NCBI GenBank assembly: GCA_036489025.1
Contig: DASXGN010000008.1
Span: forward strand, 124,001 to 188,000
Length of the DNA stretch: 64,000 bases
Direction: 5' to 3'
Source of the DNA: Dryocola sp036489025
GTDB taxonomy: Bacteria > Pseudomonadota > Gammaproteobacteria > Enterobacterales > Enterobacteriaceae
A model generated the notes under the pieces. The model was not told the origin of the DNA. It searched no databases and was given only the letters and a program-made list of their open reading frames with translations. Positions 53,843 to 62,469 of this stretch are shown piece after piece; positions within the stretch are counted from its first letter, which is position 1, and each line of letters starts with the position of its first letter. Made by a program: the position numbers and the translations under genes.

Positions 53843-54322
53843 TTAGTGCAGCCCGAGAGTCTGCATAATCCGCCGATGAACCTGCGGCGTTTTTTCGACT
53901 TCTCTTGGCGCAATCCACACTACGCTGCTGCCTGCTACGACGCCCAGAATCTCCGGCAGGGCGCGATAGTCGAGGATTCTGGCAACGGCCCGCCCATAGC
54001 CGGCAACGGCGTGAATCATAATGAATTCGGTATTGTGTTCGACGCTGATGACCATTTCGGCTACCGAGCGTGCGGCATCCGGTTCAGGCTGTTCCTGCGG
54101 GTTTAAGGCGTAAATTTTTTGTCCTTTGGCGTTACGCATTTTAATGACGCCCAACAGTTTCAGCAGGCGGGAGACGGTCGACTGGCTGATGGCCTCAAAG
54201 CCGTGGCGTTGCAGATCGCGCCGCAGCTCCTCCTGAGAGCGATAGCTTTTGTTCACAATCAGACGCTGACAGAGCAGCAGCTGGTTCTGCTCTTTTTCCG
54301 ACGCCGGGCGGGAGGCTCTCAT
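53843..54322 (-). CDS. ArgR-family regulator linked to the arc operon
   Basis: This 159-residue ArgR paralogue has the winged helix at residues 15-70 (SYRSQEELRRDLQRHGFEAISQSTVSRLLKLLGVIKMRNAKG). The oligomerisation/arginine domain spans about 85-155. In E. coli ArgR the loop GDD binds arginine; here the same place reads AGSSVV (Ser132-Ser133), so both Asp are missing. It stands after arcD in the same direction, as in Salmonella, and probably regulates the deiminase pathway. The real housekeeping ArgR must be elsewhere. Confidence 0.88.
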   Translation of the reverse strand: MRASRPASEKEQNQLLLCQRLIVNKSYRSQEELRRDLQRHGFEAISQSTVSRLLKLLGVIKMRNAKGQKIYALNPQEQPEPDAARSVAEMVISVEHNTEFIMIHAVAGYGRAVARILDYRALPEILGVVAGSSVVWIAPREVEKTPQVHRRIMQTLGLH

Positions 54323-54447
54323 ATATTCACCATTCCTTGATTTTTGTCGTGATTAATTTACGCCGCTTATAGATTTAATCTGTCTGATGGATCGGGTTTT
54401 CGCCGTATGACTAATTAAAAATGTTGCTAAACATGTATATAGCAGAA

Positions 54448-54473
54448 TTTAACGCCCCCGAAGGGGCGCTAAA
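54448..54473 (-). terminator. Terminator after arcD
   Basis: On the minus strand TAGCGCCCC-TTC-GGGGGCGTTAAATT forms a GC stem with a short T/A-rich tail, 5 bases after the arcD stop. Confidence 0.65.
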
Positions 54474-54477
54474 GTGC

Positions 54478-55947
54478 TCAGGCAATCTGGATTGAACCGC
54501 TGATAACCAGTTTTAGCGTCCAGGCGGCCAGCAGCAGGAGAGCCACGACAATGGCGCCTTCATAAGGCTTCAGCAGCTTTTGTCCCTGCTGTTTTTTCTG
54601 CCACAGGAAAACGACCAGCCCCGGAGTAAACAGCAGCGAACTCAGCATCATAGAGTCGCCTGCGGCATAGCAAAGCCAGAAGCCGTACACCGTGGCGATA
54701 ACGCCGAGGATGATGCCCCCGGTACGTGATTCACCCGGCCCATAGCGTTCTCCTGTCCATGCCAGCTTCAGGCCGTAGGCGGCGCTGAACAGGTACGGCG
54801 GCAGAATCGCGGCCGTGGCGATGGAGAACAGCGCCTGATAACCCGCCTCATAGAACAGCGTGAGGATCAGGAACAGCTGAATTAAGCCGTTGGTGATCCA
54901 CAGGGAGAATGACGGGGAGTGCCTGGCGTTTTCTTTGGCAAAAATTTTCGGGAAAATGCCGTCATTGGCGGCAACTCGCGGTAATTCTGCGGCGAAAAGC
55001 GTCCAGGCAAGTAAAGCGCCTGCGACAGAAAGAATCACGCCGCCCGCCACGAATTTAGCGCCCCACGGCCCGACTACGCTTTCCAGTACGCCCGCCATGG
55101 AAGGATTTTTGAGCCCGGCGAGCGCCGCCTGATCCAGAATCCCCATCGACAGCACGCTGACCAGAACGTAAATCGCCAGCGCACCCAGCAGGCCGATGAC
55201 CGTTGCCTTACCGATATCGCTGCGGTTTGCCGCTCGGGCAGAGACCACCGTTGCCCCTTCAATGCCGATAAACACCCAGGTGGTGACCAGCATGGTGTTT
55301 TTCACCTGATCGAACAGCGCCGGCTCCTGGCCGTTGACCAGCATCATGCGGCCCCAGAAATCGGCGGTGAAAACGCCAATTTTAAAGGCAATCAGCACCG
55401 CCACGATGAACACCAGCAGGATGACGACTTTCACCACGGTAAGAATCGTATTGATGTAGGCGGCTTCACGCACGCCGCGCAGCACCAGCGCATGCACCAG
55501 CCAGAGCACGACGGAAGCGCCGATGATGGACGGCAGGTTATTCCCGTCGCCAAACACCGGGATGAAGAAGCTCATCGCGCTGAACAGCAGCACCGCGTAG
55601 GAGACGTTGCCAAGCCAGGCGGAGAACCAGTAGCCCCAGGCGGACTGGAAGCCGATGAAGTCTCCGAACCCTGCGCGGGCATAGCTGTAAACGCCGCCTT
55701 CAAGCTCGGGGCAGCGGGAGCTGAGATTTTGATAGATAAAGGCCAGGCACAGCATGCCGACGCCGGTAATGACCCAGCCAATCAGCAGCGCGCCGGGTGA
55801 GGCAACGGAGCCAAAGTTTTGCGGCAGGCTAAACACGCCGCCGCCGATCATCGAACCAATCACCAGCGCAACCAGCGCGCTGAGCCCTAATTTTTTTTCT
55901 GTTGTAGCGGATGCCGCGCTGACATCCCCGTGGGTAACATCGGCCAT
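54478..55947 (-). CDS. arcD: Arginine:ornithine antiporter ArcD
   Basis: This APC-superfamily exchanger takes up arginine and exports ornithine for the deiminase pathway. It has 489 residues from MADVTHGDVS, with the upstream 13 codons lacking conservation and a ribosome site (GGAGGAAAG) before the chosen start. About twelve to thirteen helices are predicted. Typical APC motif: ALVIGSMIGGGVFSLPQNF near residue 25. It is the last of arcA-arcC-arcB-arcD. Confidence 0.93.
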   Translation of the reverse strand: MADVTHGDVSAASATTEKKLGLSALVALVIGSMIGGGVFSLPQNFGSVASPGALLIGWVITGVGMLCLAFIYQNLSSRCPELEGGVYSYARAGFGDFIGFQSAWGYWFSAWLGNVSYAVLLFSAMSFFIPVFGDGNNLPSIIGASVVLWLVHALVLRGVREAAYINTILTVVKVVILLVFIVAVLIAFKIGVFTADFWGRMMLVNGQEPALFDQVKNTMLVTTWVFIGIEGATVVSARAANRSDIGKATVIGLLGALAIYVLVSVLSMGILDQAALAGLKNPSMAGVLESVVGPWGAKFVAGGVILSVAGALLAWTLFAAELPRVAANDGIFPKIFAKENARHSPSFSLWITNGLIQLFLILTLFYEAGYQALFSIATAAILPPYLFSAAYGLKLAWTGERYGPGESRTGGIILGVIATVYGFWLCYAAGDSMMLSSLLFTPGLVVFLWQKKQQGQKLLKPYEGAIVVALLLLAAWTLKLVISGSIQIA

Positions 55948-56021
55948 TTTCCTTTCCTCCTGCGGCGGGTTGCCGCACGAATGCACAGCAGGCGGCGAGG
56001 CTCCCCCGCCGCCTGAGGGGA

Positions 56022-57026
56022 TTACTCTCCGAGCGTTGCCACCATGACGGCTTTAATGGTGTGCATGCGGTTTTCGGCTTCGTCAAAGACGATGGAATGT
56101 TTTGACTCAAAGACCTCTTCGGTGACTTCCAGCCCTTTCAGGCCGTATTCCGCTTCAATCTCTTTGCCGACTTTGGTGTGTTCGTTATGGAAGGCGGGCA
56201 GGCAGTGCATGAATTTCACCTCCGGGTTGCCGGTGGCGTTCAGCACGTTCTGGTTGATTTGATACGGAGTCATGATGCTGACGCGCTCGGCCCAGGCTTC
56301 TTTCGGCTCGCCCATCGATACCCACACGTCGGTATACAGGAAATCAACGCCCGCCACGCCTTCCGCCACGCTGTCGGTCAGCATAATGCGGCCGCCGGTT
56401 TCTTTGGCGATGGCGCGGCATTGCTCGACCAGCTCAGGCTCAGGCCAGAAGGCTTTCGGCGCGACGAGGCGAATGTCCATGCCCATTTTTGCCGCGCCGA
56501 CCATCAGCGAGTTGCCCATGTTGTTGCGCGCGTCGCCCAGGTAGGCGAAGGAGATTTCCGGCAGCGTTTTGTTCGGCGCGTGTTCCAGCATGGTCATCAG
56601 GTCGGCGAGGATCTGCGTTGGATGGAATTCGTTGGTCAGGCCGTTCCACACCGGCACGCCCGCAAACTCGCCCAGCTCTTCCACGATATCCTGGCCGTAG
56701 CCGCGATATTCAATGCCGTCATACATGCGGCCCAGCACGCGGGCGGTGTCCTTCATCGACTCTTTGTGGCCAATCTGCGAGCCGCTTGGGCCGAGGTATG
56801 TGACCAGCGCGCCCTGGTCAAACGCGCCAACTTCAAAGGCGCAGCGGGTGCGGGTGGAGGTTTTTTCAAAGATCAGCGCGATGTTTTTACCGACCAGCGT
56901 TTTCTTCTCGGTGCCCGCCTTTTTCGCCGCTTTTAATTCGCGGGCCAGATCGATCAGATACTGAATTTCGGCAGGTTTGAAGTCGAGCAGTTTCAGGAAG
57001 TTACGGTTTTTCAGGTTGATGGTCAT
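56022..57026 (-). CDS. arcB: Catabolic ornithine carbamoyltransferase ArcB
   Basis: This enzyme splits citrulline with phosphate to ornithine and carbamoyl phosphate in the deiminase pathway. It has 334 residues from MTINLKNRNFLKLLDF. Motifs: STRTRCAFEVGAFDQGA, FHPTQILADLMTM and HCLPAFHNEHT. Argument for the catabolic role is the location between arcC and arcD. The biosynthetic ArgI, also 334 residues, lies 3.4 kb away and is clearly similar. The start could also be 7 codons upstream. Confidence 0.94.
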   Translation of the reverse strand: MTINLKNRNFLKLLDFKPAEIQYLIDLARELKAAKKAGTEKKTLVGKNIALIFEKTSTRTRCAFEVGAFDQGALVTYLGPSGSQIGHKESMKDTARVLGRMYDGIEYRGYGQDIVEELGEFAGVPVWNGLTNEFHPTQILADLMTMLEHAPNKTLPEISFAYLGDARNNMGNSLMVGAAKMGMDIRLVAPKAFWPEPELVEQCRAIAKETGGRIMLTDSVAEGVAGVDFLYTDVWVSMGEPKEAWAERVSIMTPYQINQNVLNATGNPEVKFMHCLPAFHNEHTKVGKEIEAEYGLKGLEVTEEVFESKHSIVFDEAENRMHTIKAVMVATLGE

Positions 57027-57064
57027 TTTCGTTATCCTTGTAAACATAATTTTTTACCCCATCG

Positions 57065-57097
57065 CCTGGCCCTCCCTATTCAGAAGAGAGGGCCAGG
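57065..57097. repeat. Palindrome between arcC and arcB
   Basis: CCTGGCCCTCCC and GAGAGGGCCAGG form a hairpin with a 10-base loop in the 81-base gap between arcC and arcB. It resembles the other GGCCCTC/GAGGGCC palindromes of the window. Confidence 0.5.
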
Positions 57098-57107
57098 GCA
57101 TTCGGAT

Positions 57108-58019
57108 CTATTCGCGAATCAGCGTGCCTTTCTCGCCTGCCAGGATGGCCGGGCCGTCTGCCAGGGCACCAATTCCGGCAATGCCGTGGCACTGGGCAAC
57201 GAACTTGCTGCACGCGGAAACTTTGGGTCCCATCGAACCGGCGTCAAACGCCATGCCGTCGAGCTCCTGCGGCGTGATGTGCGTAATCGGGCGCTGCGTG
57301 GCTGTGCCCCAGTCGAGATACACCGCGTCGGCGTCGGTGAGGATCAGCAGCGCATCGGCTTCGATCTGCCGCGCCAGCAGGGCGGCGGAAAGATCTTTGT
57401 CGATAACCGCCTCGATGCCGTGATAGCCATCGGCTCGCTCAACGACCGGGACGCCGCCTCCGCCGTTGCAAATCACCAGATGATCGCGCTGGATAAGCGC
57501 CGTAATCGCATCGCTTTCGACAATTCGCTTCGGCTGCGGCGACGGCACCACGCGGCGGTAATACTGGCCGTCGGCTTTGACCGTCCAGCCTTTCTCCGCC
57601 ACCAGACCGTCGGCCTGCGCTTTGTCGTAGACCGGGCCGATATACTTCGTCGGGTTGTGGAACGCCGGGTCTTTGGCATCGACCTCAACCTGGGTCAGCA
57701 GCACGCTGACTTCCCGGTCGGGCAGGTTATTTTTGAGCGACTGTTGCAGCATGTAGCCGATCATTCCCTGGCTTTCCGCGCCGAGAATATCGAGCGGGTA
57801 GGGCGTGACCTTCTGATAAGCGCTGTTCTGTAACGCCAGCAGCCCAACCTGCGGGCCGTTACCGTGAACCAGCACGACGCGCCAGGCGGCGGTGAGCTGA
57901 GCGATGGTTTTGGCCGCCAGATCGATATTTTTACGCTGGATTTCAGCCTCCAGCGGTTCGCCTCTCTTTAACAGCGCGTTTCCGCCGAGGGCGACAACCA
58001 GGGTAGGTTTGTGTTCCAT
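57108..58019 (-). CDS. arcC: Carbamate kinase ArcC
   Basis: This enzyme moves the phosphate from carbamoyl phosphate to ADP, the ATP-forming step of the deiminase pathway. It has 303 residues. Motifs: VVALGGNALL at residue 8, LVHGNGPQVGLL, VVPSPQPKRIVE, ICNGGGGVPVV and LLILTDADAVYLDW. It follows arcA after 15 bases. Confidence 0.96.
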   Translation of the reverse strand: MEHKPTLVVALGGNALLKRGEPLEAEIQRKNIDLAAKTIAQLTAAWRVVLVHGNGPQVGLLALQNSAYQKVTPYPLDILGAESQGMIGYMLQQSLKNNLPDREVSVLLTQVEVDAKDPAFHNPTKYIGPVYDKAQADGLVAEKGWTVKADGQYYRRVVPSPQPKRIVESDAITALIQRDHLVICNGGGGVPVVERADGYHGIEAVIDKDLSAALLARQIEADALLILTDADAVYLDWGTATQRPITHITPQELDGMAFDAGSMGPKVSACSKFVAQCHGIAGIGALADGPAILAGEKGTLIRE

Positions 58020-58034
58020 TTCTCTCTCCTCGCC

Positions 58035-59255
58035 TTAAATGCCGTCGCGTTCCAGCGGGCAGCTCATGCAGCGTGCGCCGCCGCGACCGCGGCCCAGTTC
58101 GTCGCCCGGAATCGGCAGGACGGTGATGCCAGCCTTATCGTATTTTTCGTTGGTCCAGATGTTGCGCTCGTAGCCGATCACCACGCCCGGACGTACGGTC
58201 AGCACGTTGTTGGCGTCGTTCCACTGCTCGCGCTCGGCTTCGAAAGCGTCGCCGCCGGTGGTGATTAAACGCACCTGATCGATGCCCAGCGCCTGCTCGA
58301 TGGCGTGCAGCAGGTTAGGTTCCTGGTGGCGTTTGATGCCGCCTTTGTCGTCCGGCGCCAGCGTCCAGCACTGCGCATCTTTACGAACCACTTCGGGATA
58401 AACGGAGAAGGTGTCGATATCGATGTGGGTCATCACCGTATCGAGGTGCATACAGGAGCGGTGTTTCGGCAGCTCAACGGCGATAACTTTGCTGGCCTGC
58501 TGGTGTTTGAAGAGAGATTCAGCGAGGAATTCCACGCCCTGCGGAGTGGTGCGTTCTGACAGGCCAATTAATACCGCACCGCGTCCGATAACTAATACGT
58601 CGCCGCCTTCCAGCGTGGCGTGATCGTAATTAATATTGTCGTCGCCGTAATATTTAATAAAGTTTCCATCGGTAAAAGCAGGATGCCAGCGGTAAATAGC
58701 ACGCAGGTTATTCGTTTCGCGCTGGCGGGCGGCTTTTGCCATTGGGTTAATTGACACGCCGTTATAAATCCAGCAGGAGGTGTCGCGGGTAAATAAATGA
58801 TTAGGCAGCGGCTTCATAATAAAATCGGTGGCTTCATGAGTATCCACAACCATATTATGAATATGCGTCGGTATTTCACCGTAGGTCAGGCCGCCGCTCA
58901 GGCGACGGGCGAGTTCGCGGTGCGGCATATCCGCCAGCCAGCCCCGCACGTCTGAGGCAAAAGCGGGGCCAAGGCGGTAATCAGAAACCTGGGTCTCCAG
59001 CAGCCAGGCCTTGGCATCGATGATATCCAGCGTTTGCGTTAACAGATCGGTCAGCAGCAAAACTTCAACGCCTTCGCGGCGCAGGGTATTGGCGAAAATA
59101 TCGTGCTCCTCTCCCGCTCGCTCGACCGATAAAACATCGTCAAATAAAAGCTCCTGGCAATTGGAAGGGGTCAGTCTTTTCAGGCTGAGATTGGGGCGAT
59201 GCAGCATTACGCTGCGCAATTGGCCAATTTCGGAACCGACATAATGCTTGTCCAT
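58035..59255 (-). CDS. arcA: Arginine deiminase ArcA
   Basis: This enzyme hydrolyses arginine to citrulline and ammonia, giving energy and acid protection. It has 406 residues. Catalytic residues can be seen: the nucleophile Cys in ARCMSCPLERD near the end, LEGGDVLVIG (Asp/Glu), and HLDTVMTHID (His-Asp). The start MDKHYVGSEIGQLRSVMLHRP is the family start. It is the first gene of arcACBD and transcribed away from a 674-base upstream region. Confidence 0.97.
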   Translation of the reverse strand: MDKHYVGSEIGQLRSVMLHRPNLSLKRLTPSNCQELLFDDVLSVERAGEEHDIFANTLRREGVEVLLLTDLLTQTLDIIDAKAWLLETQVSDYRLGPAFASDVRGWLADMPHRELARRLSGGLTYGEIPTHIHNMVVDTHEATDFIMKPLPNHLFTRDTSCWIYNGVSINPMAKAARQRETNNLRAIYRWHPAFTDGNFIKYYGDDNINYDHATLEGGDVLVIGRGAVLIGLSERTTPQGVEFLAESLFKHQQASKVIAVELPKHRSCMHLDTVMTHIDIDTFSVYPEVVRKDAQCWTLAPDDKGGIKRHQEPNLLHAIEQALGIDQVRLITTGGDAFEAEREQWNDANNVLTVRPGVVIGYERNIWTNEKYDKAGITVLPIPGDELGRGRGGARCMSCPLERDGI

Positions 59256-59929
59256 GACTATTCCTTTTCATTAATTCGGAGATGAGAGAGCCCGTGGTGC
59301 AAAAGATATTGCACCGCAGTTGAATTAGATTTGTCGAATGTCTTCGAGGCGTATCTTAATTTCCTGAAGGTTATTTAATGTGAGCTTTATCACGCGCTCA
59401 AGTGACTTCTGTTCTGTCTGTTAATTAATTGATGGCGGTCAGGGAATGATAAATAAGGTGAATATTGGGAGTGCATATTTAAGCGTATTTATATTTATTC
59501 TAGTGTGGTTCTGTTAATAGAATGTTATTTTATGCAGGAGGGTGAATTTCACAATTCACTGATAAATAAGATTATTTTTAGAATAACTGCATGGATATGC
59601 AATCAGCTATGATTTTCATCTTTATCGTCCGAAAATACGGCAAATAGTTATGGCTAAATTTGACCTAAGTGGCCAGGTTGAAAGTGTGACAGGTGAGCCA
59701 TTTTTTATAAACTTCAATAATAAACAGTTGGTTAGAAGTCTATGAGCGATGCGACATATTAACTTTATGCTTAATCCATGCATAAAAACTTTATCGCTGA
59801 ACCAGAGCCGTAACATCTTTTGCGATAAACATGCGTTGGCACAGGTTTTGGTGAAAAAGCCGTGGCGTGAAAAAGCGATGTCTCGTATAAATAGAATAAT
59901 AAAACATCGTTTCAAAAAGGAATTGCATC
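59256..59929. other. AT-rich control region between arcA and YhcH-family gene
   Basis: This 674-base gap is much richer in A and T than the flanking genes. No coding frame in it looks real. It holds a CRP site near 59379. Two palindromic, ARG-box-like elements are TGCATGGATATGCA (59588-59601) and TGAAT-N6-ATTCA (59543-59558), and there is a lone TTGAT FNR half-site at 59429. These fit a promoter region controlled by arginine and by oxygen/carbon state, but only the CRP site is strong. Confidence 0.5.
59379..59394. promoter_or_regulatory. CRP-binding site upstream of arcA
   Basis: TGTGA-GCTTTA-TCACG matches the CRP consensus TGTGA-N6-TCACA with one mismatch. It lies about 125 bases before arcA. 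Confidence 0.65.
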
Positions 59930-60382
59930 ATGATTATCGGCAACATCCATTCGCTACAAAGCTGGCTGCCTGCAAATCTGCGTTCGGCCATCGAACAAGT
60001 TAAACAGCACGTCACCGGGCAAACCCCGCTCGGCAAGCACGATATCGACGGCAATCGCCTGTTCATGCTGGTCTCTGAAGACTCAACCCAGCCGATTGCC
60101 GAGCGCCCGGCAGAGTTTCATCAGCGCTATCTGGATATTCAAATTGTGATGCGCGGCGTGGAAGGCATGACCTTTAGCTGCCTGCCGGCGGGTAAACCGG
60201 AAACCGACTGGCTGGCGGATAAAGACATCGCCTTTTTACCCGAGGGCGAGCAGGAAAAAACCGTGGTGCTAAACGAAGGGGATTTTGTCGTCTTCTATCC
60301 GGGGGAAGTTCACAAGCCGCTGTGCGCGGTCGGCAAAGCCGCCACGGTGCGCAAAGTTGTGGTGAAAATGCTGGTGGAATAA
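59930..60382 (+). CDS. YhcH/YjgK/YiaL family protein
   Basis: This 150-residue beta-barrel (DUF386) protein has HQRYLDIQIVMRGVEGM and EGDFVVFYPGEVHKP, the two segments that hold the putative metal-binding His and Glu residues. Relatives occur in sialic acid and other sugar pathways and may be sugar isomerases or anomerases. YjgK is at this place, next to argI, in E. coli and Salmonella, so it is most likely YjgK. It is convergent with argI. Confidence 0.88.
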   Translation: MIIGNIHSLQSWLPANLRSAIEQVKQHVTGQTPLGKHDIDGNRLFMLVSEDSTQPIAERPAEFHQRYLDIQIVMRGVEGMTFSCLPAGKPETDWLADKDIAFLPEGEQEKTVVLNEGDFVVFYPGEVHKPLCAVGKAATVRKVVVKMLVE

Positions 60383-60392
60383 TTTGCTATCG

Positions 60393-60414
60393 CCCTCTCC
60401 CTGAGGGGAGAGGG
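60393..60414. repeat. Intergenic palindrome (CCCTCTCC/GGAGAGGG type)
   Basis: CCCTCTCC-CTGA-GGGGAGAGGG forms a hairpin between the convergent YhcH-family gene and argI. It shares the core with the element at 41777 and may end both transcripts. Confidence 0.6.
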
Positions 60415-60425
60415 GAGAGAGGAGA

Positions 60426-61430
60426 TTACTGGGCTAACGTTGCCACCATCACCGCTTTAATGGTGTGCATACGGTTTTCGGCCTGGTCGAATACCACGCT
60501 GTGCGCAGATTCAAACACTTCGTCCGTCACCTCCATTCCGCCCTGCAGGCCGTACTGTTCTGCCATCTGCTTGCCGAGCGTGGTCTGGTCGTCGTGAAAC
60601 GCAGGCAGGCAGTGGAGGAATTTAACGTCTGGATTACCGGTCAGTCCGAGCATAGCGCTGTTCACCTGATAAGGACGCAGCAGGCTGATACGTTCCGCCC
60701 ACTTTTCTTTGGCTTCGCCCATCGATACCCACACGTCAGTATAAATAAAGTCGGCGCCTTTCACTCCGGCGGCGATATCTTCCGTCAGGGTAATTTTTCC
60801 CCCGGTCCGGGCCGCCAGCGCCTGACATTCGGCCACCAGCTTTTCTTCCGGCCAGCAGGCTTTAGGGGCAACGAGGCGAAGGTCCAGCCCGGTTAACGCG
60901 GCGGCTTCGAGCATGCTGTTGCCCATGTTGTTACGCGCGTCCCCCGTATAAACCAGCACCATTTCGCTGAGGGATTTGCCCGGCAGATGTTCCTGCATGG
61001 TCAGCAAATCAGCCAGAAGCTGGGTGGGATGGAATTCATTGGTCAGGCCGTTCCAGACCGGCACACCGGCGAATTCCGCCAGGGTTTCAACAATCTCCTG
61101 GTCGTAGCCGCGGTACTGAATGCCGTCATACATTCTGCCCAGCACGCGCGCCGTATCTTTAATTGATTCTTTATGCCCGATTTGGCTGCCGCTTGGGCCG
61201 AGATAAGTCACGCGGGCACCCTGGTCATAGGCGGCAACTTCGAAAGAGCATCGTGTACGGGTCGAGTCTTTTTCGAAGATGAGCGCAATATTTTTACCGG
61301 CAAGCCGCTGAGTTTCAGTGCCTTTTTTCTTATCTTGTTTAAGCTTTGCGGAAAGGGTCAATAATTCTTTGAGCTGCGCAGGGGTGAAATCCAGCAATTT
61401 AAGAAAGTGCTTTTGGTAAAAGTAACTCAT
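60426..61430 (-). CDS. argI: Anabolic ornithine carbamoyltransferase ArgI
   Basis: This enzyme makes citrulline from ornithine and carbamoyl phosphate in arginine synthesis. It has 334 residues. Motifs: STRTRCSFEVAAYDQGA, FHPTQLLADLLTMQEH and FLHCLPAFHDDQT. The start is MSYFYQKHFLKLLDF. Two perfect-spaced ARG boxes lie in front of it, which proves the biosynthetic type of control. It is divergent from rraB. Confidence 0.96.
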   Translation of the reverse strand: MSYFYQKHFLKLLDFTPAQLKELLTLSAKLKQDKKKGTETQRLAGKNIALIFEKDSTRTRCSFEVAAYDQGARVTYLGPSGSQIGHKESIKDTARVLGRMYDGIQYRGYDQEIVETLAEFAGVPVWNGLTNEFHPTQLLADLLTMQEHLPGKSLSEMVLVYTGDARNNMGNSMLEAAALTGLDLRLVAPKACWPEEKLVAECQALAARTGGKITLTEDIAAGVKGADFIYTDVWVSMGEAKEKWAERISLLRPYQVNSAMLGLTGNPDVKFLHCLPAFHDDQTTLGKQMAEQYGLQGGMEVTDEVFESAHSVVFDQAENRMHTIKAVMVATLAQ

Positions 61431-61457
61431 CTTTTCCTCACATGGCTTCGGCCATTT

Positions 61458-61496
61458 ATTGAATTAAAATTCAATTTATATGTATGAATATTCATT
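61458..61496. promoter_or_regulatory. Tandem ARG boxes of argI
   Basis: Box 1 (61458-61475) is ATTGAATTAAAATTCAAT, a full match to the ArgR consensus. Box 2 (61479-61496) is TATGTATGAATATTCATT, with one main mismatch. They are 18 bases each, separated by 3 bases, the standard arrangement for hexameric ArgR. They lie 28 bases upstream of the argI start codon. Confidence 0.9.
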
Positions 61497-61594
61497 TGCA
61501 ACCCTCGGCGCACAAATCTTTGTGGGGAAAGGTGGAGGCAAACCGATGCGTGTGTGAAAATAGAAGTATCTGCCGACAAATTGAGGAAAGGGCC

Positions 61595-62020
61595 ATGGCA
61601 AATCCAGAACTGCTGGAAGAGCAGCGCGAAGAAACGCGTTTGATTATTGAAGAATTACTGGAAGATGGCAGCGATCCGGACGCGCTGTACACCATCGAGC
61701 ATCACCTTTCTGCAGACGACTTTGAAACCCTGGAAAAAGCAGCGGTGGAAGCGTTCAAAATGGGTTACGAAGTCACTGACCCGGAAGAGCTGGAAGTGGA
61801 AGAGGGCGACACCGTCATCTGCTGCGACGTGCTGAGCGAATCCGCCCTGAAAGCCGAGCTGCTGGACGAACAGGTTGCGCAGCTGCTGGAACTTGCTGAA
61901 AAATTCGGCGTGGAATACGACGGCTGGGGCACCTACTTCGAAGATCCGAACGGCGAAGAAGGTGAGGAAGGCGACGAAGAAGATTACGTGGATGAAGACG
62001 ACGACGGCGTGCGTCACTGA
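61595..62020 (+). CDS. rraB: Ribonuclease E inhibitor RraB
   Basis: This 141-residue acidic protein binds RNase E and alters degradosome function. The start MANPELLEEQREETRLIIEELLEDG is the family start (E. coli YjgD). A further 37 codons are open upstream but overlap the argI control region. The tail is a run of Glu, Asp and Gly (EEGEEGDEEDYVDEDDDG). Confidence 0.95.
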   Translation: MANPELLEEQREETRLIIEELLEDGSDPDALYTIEHHLSADDFETLEKAAVEAFKMGYEVTDPEELEVEEGDTVICCDVLSESALKAELLDEQVAQLLELAEKFGVEYDGWGTYFEDPNGEEGEEGDEEDYVDEDDDGVRH

Positions 62021-62469
62021 TCCCAACCGTGCAGCGGCTCCGCTTGCCGCTGCATTTTCCCTCTGCGCGAACGCTCAAACATGAACTACCCCCGATCTTC
62101 TTTCCCCGGTTTTAAATTTCCTGCACTGCCCAACGTCCGACGCGTGGATTGCCAAAGCCCGTCAAATAGCCGCTGTGCTCATTATTTTCCCTGCTAATGA
62201 ATAGCGTTTTTACCGCGGTATTCCGTTATCGCTATTTCACCGACAAACCTTAATTCGGTGCCAGCATCATTGTGAGCATAGCTGCTGAAATCGGGCATTA
62301 ATCTTCTTTTCAGCTGTTCCGGTCATTAAGCATTTGCTGACGAATTATTGTGCAGTAACATTCCTGAACCGGTTTCGAAGGCCAGATTCGAATCCGTAAA
62401 GCCGCCTGTTGCCCTTGTTACTGCATCAGCTGCGGACATTCGTCAATAATCCAGCACAGGATGTGAAAT
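62021..62469. other. Gap between rraB and LysM gene: no clear gene
   Basis: This 449-base stretch has no long frame. A 38-codon frame at 62081-62197 lacks a ribosome site. GCAGCGG-CTCCGCTTG-CCGCTGC at 62031-62053 can form a hairpin 10 bases after rraB and may end its transcript. I see no promoter with confidence. Its composition shifts from GC-rich near rraB to AT-rich towards the LysM gene. Confidence 0.5.

Noticed and set aside
59749..60003. 84-codon frame in the arcA upstream region
   Set aside because: It overlaps the start of the YhcH-family gene in another frame, lacks a ribosome site and has no family match that I recognise.
62081..62197. 38-codon frame (MNYPRSSFPGFKFPALP...) after rraB
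   Set aside because: No ribosome site, no known family and ends in AT-rich gap; too weak to call.
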